A stretch of 10,765 bases of DNA from Erysipelotrichia bacterium. Its GTDB lineage: Bacteria; Bacillota_I; Bacilli_A; Erysipelotrichales; Erysipelotrichaceae. Within the stretch, counting starts at the first letter, position 1. Every line of letters begins with the position of its first letter. Position numbers and translations under genes: made by a program. Positions 7,329-10,765 of the stretch are shown here, one piece after another. The stretch is from the NCBI GenBank assembly GCA_009929095.1, contig SABF01000034.1, forward strand, positions 1 through 10,765, read 5' to 3'. The notes below the pieces were generated by a model. The model worked only from the letters and a program-made list of their open reading frames with translations. It did no database searches and was not told where the DNA came from.

Positions 7329-8097
7329 GTAAAACACTCCTTTCAGTACTATATGCATAAGCGGGAGATGGCTCCTGCCGGTAATGTCGGTGTGTTGATA
7401 ATTTATCTTTCAGATCTTTCTGATATATTGTGCCGTATTTGGAAAATGATGATGGTCTTATTTTCAGTTCTCTCATAACTTCGGTCAGCCAGAGTGGACA
7501 GCGATCAGCAGCTTTTATTTCCATTAAAACGATTTCGTCAGAAAACATGTTCCTGTCATGTCTGCTGAGGTTCAGATTCAAGCACTCTGTGCGATACCGT
7601 AAATTAGTATCAAATGTGATTCTAAGATCCGAATCTATTGTTCCGGCATAGGATAGACGATCATAAGCCGCAAACACTTTTGGTACTGGGTGGTACAGAC
7701 TGATTGCCGCATTCAGTTCACTGACAATCTGACCAGTGCCCTTCAGTACACCAGATATAATGAATTCATCCGCCTCTGCCAGAGACAGAGCAACGCGCCG
7801 TTTTGCAGTAATGCCATGATATTTTTTTTTGATCTCCAGAAAGACCGGCTTATGTTCCTCGGGAGCTCCATAGGTGCGCATTCTGATTTTCTCTTTGTAC
7901 TCTGGTTTTTCTAGACAATGAATAATCATTGCATTGTCAGCTGTGTCCATGTAGATGTTATGAACGGTATACTGGAAATAGAAGTCCTCTATTATATGAT
8001 CACCAGCTAGCATAACAAACTGCTCCTTTTGTTCTATAGAAAGGCTGTACTTGTTTTCTGTTCTCCGGAAAGTATTGATCACGGATTTGTCAGTCAT
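7321..8097 (-). CDS. VTC-domain protein (polyphosphate polymerase-like, triphosphate tunnel fold)
   Basis: A 258-residue soluble protein related to the catalytic tunnel domain of yeast Vtc4, which makes polyphosphate from ATP. Motifs in order: RRTENKY (11-17), NIYMDT (47-52), KEKIRMRTYG (68-77), FLEIKKKYHGITAKRR (86-101), AAYDRLSY (143-150), LRITFDTNLRYR (158-169), LMEIKA (191-196) and SFSKYGTIYQ (217-226). The alternating basic residues and the paired acidic residues (E88, E193) expected of a triphosphate tunnel are present, so activity looks possible. There is no SPX domain and no membrane segment, as is usual for bacterial members. ATG follows AAGGAG (8107-8112) with a 9-base spacer. It is the first gene of the operon with DUF4956 and the beta-helix protein. 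Whether bacterial members of this gene trio truly make polyphosphate is not settled as far as I know; another nucleotide- or phosphate-linked polymer reaction is possible. Confidence 0.9.
   Translation of the reverse strand: MTDKSVINTFRRTENKYSLSIEQKEQFVMLAGDHIIEDFYFQYTVHNIYMDTADNAMIIHCLEKPEYKEKIRMRTYGAPEEHKPVFLEIKKKYHGITAKRRVALSLAEADEFIISGVLKGTGQIVSELNAAISLYHPVPKVFAAYDRLSYAGTIDSDLRITFDTNLRYRTECLNLNLSRHDRNMFSDEIVLMEIKAADRCPLWLTEVMRELKIRPSSFSKYGTIYQKDLKDKLSTHRHYRQEPSPAYAYSTERSVLHV
7337..7342 (-). promoter_or_regulatory. Ribosome binding site that fixes the DUF4956 start
   Basis: AAGGAG on the minus strand, 8 bases before the ATG at 7326-7328. It lies inside the last codons of the VTC gene and would be too far downstream to serve the longer start at 7358. 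Confidence 0.8.
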
Positions 8098-8123
8098 AGA
8101 CCTGCACTCCTTAATGCATACAG

Positions 8124-8155
8124 AATATAGTCAGCATCTGTTCACAATTTGTCTT
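8124..8155 (-). promoter_or_regulatory. Weak candidate promoter for the VTC operon
   Basis: The minus strand shows TATATT (8124-8129) shortly before the VTC ribosome binding site. The upstream partner is poor: AAGACA (8150-8155) sits 20 bases away and TTGTGA (8142-8147) only 12. A promoter is expected here because a terminator lies immediately upstream, but its exact site is uncertain. Confidence 0.25.
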
Positions 8156-8194
8156 TTTTATGAATTATTTCTGAATATTGCAGCGATCTGAACA

Positions 8195-8223
8195 AATATA
8201 AAAATGGCGTATTTCAGCCATTT
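8195..8223 (-). terminator. Rho-independent terminator of the HerA-like gene
   Basis: On the minus strand AAATGGC pairs with GCCATTT across an 8-base loop and runs into TTTTTATAT. It lies 24 bases past the stop codon of the ATPase and separates it from the VTC operon. Confidence 0.8.
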
Positions 8224-8247
8224 CTAAGTATTGCTGCTAGATGAATT

Positions 8248-9750
8248 TTATTTCAGAAAGCCTTTGAGAAACTTCTTTGCAGAGCGGATGCCTATATTGA
8301 TTGCCTCATTTTCAATCCTGTTAGTCATTTTTTTCGCAAGACGAGTACCTCGTTCAGACTTTTCTTTTTCTCTTTTGACTTCAGCACGCATCTCTTCTTT
8401 TTCTTTCATGTACTGAAGTTTCGCTTCTCTTTCAGAAGCTTCTGCTTTTTCAGCCTCTGCAGCTTCGCTCTTTCTTACTTCATCCAGACCTTCATAGGCA
8501 CTTGCTGCATCAAATGATTTTCCGTACTTGCCGTAAAGATTGTCATGCAGGATGCAGCTGCTTACCATAGAAGCGTCGGCGATGCTCATGCTTGATTTTG
8601 GCGGGAGTATCTTTGTATGCTCAACAATTGTAGGCGCCCCTTCCGCATCAAGGACAGAGACAAGTGCAGTACCGGTCTTCATATTGGAAATCAGATCAGC
8701 CGAATTGAATGCCGGATTGGGACGGAAGGAATCAGCTGCCTGTTTGACTGCCTTGATTTCAGCTGGTGTATAAGCTCGCAAAGAGTGCTCAATGCGATTG
8801 GACAGCTGGGCCAGAATATCACCAGGTATATCAGCCGGACTCTGTGTAATGAAGTAGATGCCAACTCCCTTGGAACGGATCAGTTTGACCGTCTGTTCAA
8901 TTTTATCTGTCAGCTGCTTTGGTGCTTCATCAAACAGCGTATGTGCTTCATCAAAGAAGAAAACAATTCTAGGTTTGTCAAGATCGCCAGTTTCAGGAAG
9001 CTTTTCATAAAGTTCATTCAGCATCCATAAGAGAAATGTTGCATAGAGCAGCGGATGCTGAAATAGCTGCTGGCATTCAAGAATGTTCATGACACCAAGA
9101 CCGCCTTCGGAAGATATCCAGTCATGAATATCCAGGGCAGGCTGGCCAAAGAATATATCTCCGCCTTCAGAATCAAGTTCCAGCAGTCTGCGCTGAATTG
9201 CACCAATCGACTGTTTTGTCACATTTCCATACGAAACTGTATATTCAGCAGCGTGCTGGCCGACATATTCCGTCATAGCCTGCAGATCCTTCAAATCAAT
9301 AATATTGAGATCCATGTCAGCTGCAGCTTTGAAAATAATGTTCAGAATACCCTGCTGTGCATCAGAAAGGCCCATGATTCTTGATAGAAACACTGAACCC
9401 ATCTGTTCAATCGTCGCTCTTATCGGATGCCCGTTTTTGCCATAGACATCAAAGAAGTGAACCGGATAGTTTCGACATTTGAAATCATCAGAAACCTTCA
9501 TGGACTCAAGTCTGCCCGTTATTGCGGCTTGATCTCCAGAAATGATCATGCCGGAAAGATCTCCCTTAACATCAGCAATCACCGTAGGTACACCTAGTTC
9601 ACTAAGACTTTCCGCAATCACTTTCAGAGTAACTGTTTTGCCGGTTCCGCTTGCACCGGCTATGAAACCGTGCCTGTTCATCTGCCTTGGTTCAATATAT
9701 ATTTCTTTGTCCTCCGCTTTGCCAAGCAGAATTCTTCCTTCTTTGATCAT
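8248..9750 (-). CDS. HerA-like ATPase of the DUF853/YjgR family
   Basis: A 500-residue P-loop ATPase of the HerA/FtsK superfamily, soluble and presumably a hexameric motor; its cellular role is not established. Visible: Walker A AGASGTGKT (31-39) with K38, followed by VIADVKGDLSG (57-67) typical of the family; Walker B RIVFFFDEAH (261-270) with D267 and E268; sensor-like YFITQSPADIP (299-309); and candidate arginine fingers in NRIEHSLRAYTP (318-329). The C-terminus (about 424-470) is strongly charged and Ala/Glu/Lys-rich, consistent with a coiled coil, then ends in a basic tail. Length matches E. coli YjgR. ATG follows AAAGGG (9759-9764) by 8 bases and lies 27 bases after the end of galK, so the two are probably cotranscribed. 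No NurA nuclease gene is adjacent, which argues against a classic HerA-NurA end-resection pair. Confidence 0.93.
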   Translation of the reverse strand: MIKEGRILLGKAEDKEIYIEPRQMNRHGFIAGASGTGKTVTLKVIAESLSELGVPTVIADVKGDLSGMIISGDQAAITGRLESMKVSDDFKCRNYPVHFFDVYGKNGHPIRATIEQMGSVFLSRIMGLSDAQQGILNIIFKAAADMDLNIIDLKDLQAMTEYVGQHAAEYTVSYGNVTKQSIGAIQRRLLELDSEGGDIFFGQPALDIHDWISSEGGLGVMNILECQQLFQHPLLYATFLLWMLNELYEKLPETGDLDKPRIVFFFDEAHTLFDEAPKQLTDKIEQTVKLIRSKGVGIYFITQSPADIPGDILAQLSNRIEHSLRAYTPAEIKAVKQAADSFRPNPAFNSADLISNMKTGTALVSVLDAEGAPTIVEHTKILPPKSSMSIADASMVSSCILHDNLYGKYGKSFDAASAYEGLDEVRKSEAAEAEKAEASEREAKLQYMKEKEEMRAEVKREKEKSERGTRLAKKMTNRIENEAINIGIRSAKKFLKGFLK

Positions 9751-9777
9751 GCTTTACACCCTTTCGCCGCGAACCCT

Positions 9778-10765
9778 TCAGGCGATTCTAATACCGCCTT
9801 CAGATCTGATCTGCAGTACATAGCAGCAGTCTTCGCCAAATACTGCTGACATTCTCTTCTGATATGCATCTGAGATATCTTCTGGTACAAATGCCTGAAT
9901 CGTACCGGCAAATCCGCCTCCGTGCACACGATAAGCTCCCTTGCCCTGCAGCAGCTGCTCTGAAAGTGCCAGTCCAACTGCCAGGGACTGATGCATGCGA
10001 TCAGATGGCGGATAGACATTCTGCAGATACATATAAGAAGACTGACCTGATTCTTTCACAAGCTTTAAAAAGGAATCAAATTCATGATGATTCAATGCAT
10101 CGACTTCATCTACTACACGCTCAGTTTCATTTAGAAAATGATATGCCCTCAGAAAGGCTCGATCGCCGCACTGTGTACGTACTTCAGCAGCGTGATTGAT
10201 CAGACCGTCCATCGTACACTGTGACAGAACTTCATGACCCATGATTCTGGCAGCGGCTTTCATCTCGTTTGGAATCAGTGAGTATTCATCACTGAGATCT
10301 GCATGTGACTGCTTGCAGTCAGTCAGAATCAGTACATGTCCGCTTGTGTTGAAATCATAGTCAACACGTTTAACAATTGGATTATCTTTATCAGCAAAGT
10401 CAATCGTTACAAATCCGCCCACAGAGGAAGCCATTTGATCCATCAGACCGCTGGCCTTCCCAAAATATACATTTTCGGCATACTGCCCTGCCTTGGCTAT
10501 TTCAATTGCGTCGACTTCATCATGACAGTACAGCGAATCAATCACAGTGCCAATCAGAGTTTCGAATGCCGCACTGGAAGACATACCGCTGCCAGGAAGT
10601 ACATCACTTTCTGCATACATGGAAAATCCGCCGACTTTATGGTCATGATGCTTGAACCAGGCACCAATTCCACGTATCAGTGATTCTGTTGTATTGACTT
10701 CATCCTGATGAATAGCCAGGTCTGTCAGGTCAACTGGTTCAACCTTAAAACTTCCGGATTGATAT
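9778..10765 (-). CDS. galK: Galactokinase (C-terminal 328 residues, 5' end outside window)
   Basis: GHMP-family kinase that phosphorylates galactose with ATP to galactose 1-phosphate, the first committed step of the Leloir pathway, in the cytoplasm. The frame is open to the right edge: codons beyond the internal ATG at 10620 read SGSFKVEPVDLTDLA and TTESLIRGIGAWFKHH, typical of galactokinase. Hence that ATG is not the start. Seen: the phosphate-binding loop LPGSGMSSSAAFE, the catalytic aspartate in GLMDQMASSVGG, and the third GHMP motif YRVHGGGFAGTIQAF near the end. The N-terminal galactose signature (GRTEI..NHTDH region) lies beyond the window. The gene ends with TGA at 9778-9780, 27 bases before the HerA-like gene. 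No other gal gene is visible. Close relatives among sugar-1-kinases cannot be fully excluded without the N-terminus. Confidence 0.92.
   Translation of the reverse strand, partial: YQSGSFKVEPVDLTDLAIHQDEVNTTESLIRGIGAWFKHHDHKVGGFSMYAESDVLPGSGMSSSAAFETLIGTVIDSLYCHDEVDAIEIAKAGQYAENVYFGKASGLMDQMASSVGGFVTIDFADKDNPIVKRVDYDFNTSGHVLILTDCKQSHADLSDEYSLIPNEMKAAARIMGHEVLSQCTMDGLINHAAEVRTQCGDRAFLRAYHFLNETERVVDEVDALNHHEFDSFLKLVKESGQSSYMYLQNVYPPSDRMHQSLAVGLALSEQLLQGKGAYRVHGGGFAGTIQAFVPEDISDAYQKRMSAVFGEDCCYVLQIRSEGGIRIA

Noticed and set aside
7321..8097. Reading the VTC protein as a CYTH-type adenylate cyclase or thiamine triphosphatase
   Set aside because: The fold is shared, but YMDT, FLEIKKKYHG and SFSKYGTIYQ and the DUF4956 neighbour fit the VTC branch better.
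9747..10683. Alternative frames over galK (minus 9747-10019 and plus 9864-10199, 10336-10683)
   Set aside because: They overlap a well-supported galactokinase frame that carries its catalytic motifs.

Overview
The window looks chromosomal and comes from a low-to-moderate-GC member of the Bacillota (Firmicutes). The strongest lineage evidence is the first 2.5 kb. It encodes the N-terminal part of a PolC-type DNA polymerase III alpha subunit, with the DEDDh proofreading exonuclease inserted inside the PHP domain, an architecture characteristic of Bacillota. AAGGAG-type ribosome binding sites and short operon gaps agree with this. A relative of the Erysipelotrichia is my guess from overall flavour, not something the sequence proves.

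Layout. Bases 1-2536 (minus) are polC, which runs off the left edge. Divergent from it, on plus, are a GT2 glycosyltransferase (2727-3422) and an overlapping membrane-protein frame (3422-3997). The join between them looks like a GT2-GtrA fusion broken by a one-base frameshift. A strong plus-strand terminator (4023-4060) closes this unit. About 350 bases without a convincing gene follow, then a minus-strand terminator (4413-4445).

Bases 4521-8097 (minus) are a three-gene operon read right to left: a VTC/polyphosphate-polymerase-like protein, a DUF4956 membrane protein that overlaps it by 8 bases, and a 709-residue surface-anchored beta-helix protein of the Cthe_2159 carbohydrate-binding type. 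This gene trio recurs in Bacillota, often near CotH kinases, but its joint function is not established as far as I know. A minus-strand terminator (8195-8223) separates it from an upstream minus-strand pair: a HerA-like (DUF853/YjgR) ATPase and galactokinase galK, whose 5' end lies beyond the right edge.

How they may work together. PolC and GalK are housekeeping and sugar-catabolic genes. The trio plausibly forms a cell-envelope module: a cytoplasmic triphosphate-tunnel enzyme, a membrane partner and an extracellular polymer-binding protein. The GT2 unit probably modifies a cell-surface glycan through a polyprenyl-phosphate-sugar donor. I see no mobile element, CRISPR array, tRNA or rRNA. The most interesting points are the broken GT2-GtrA junction and the VTC-DUF4956-beta-helix operon; I do not see clear proof of a wholly new system.
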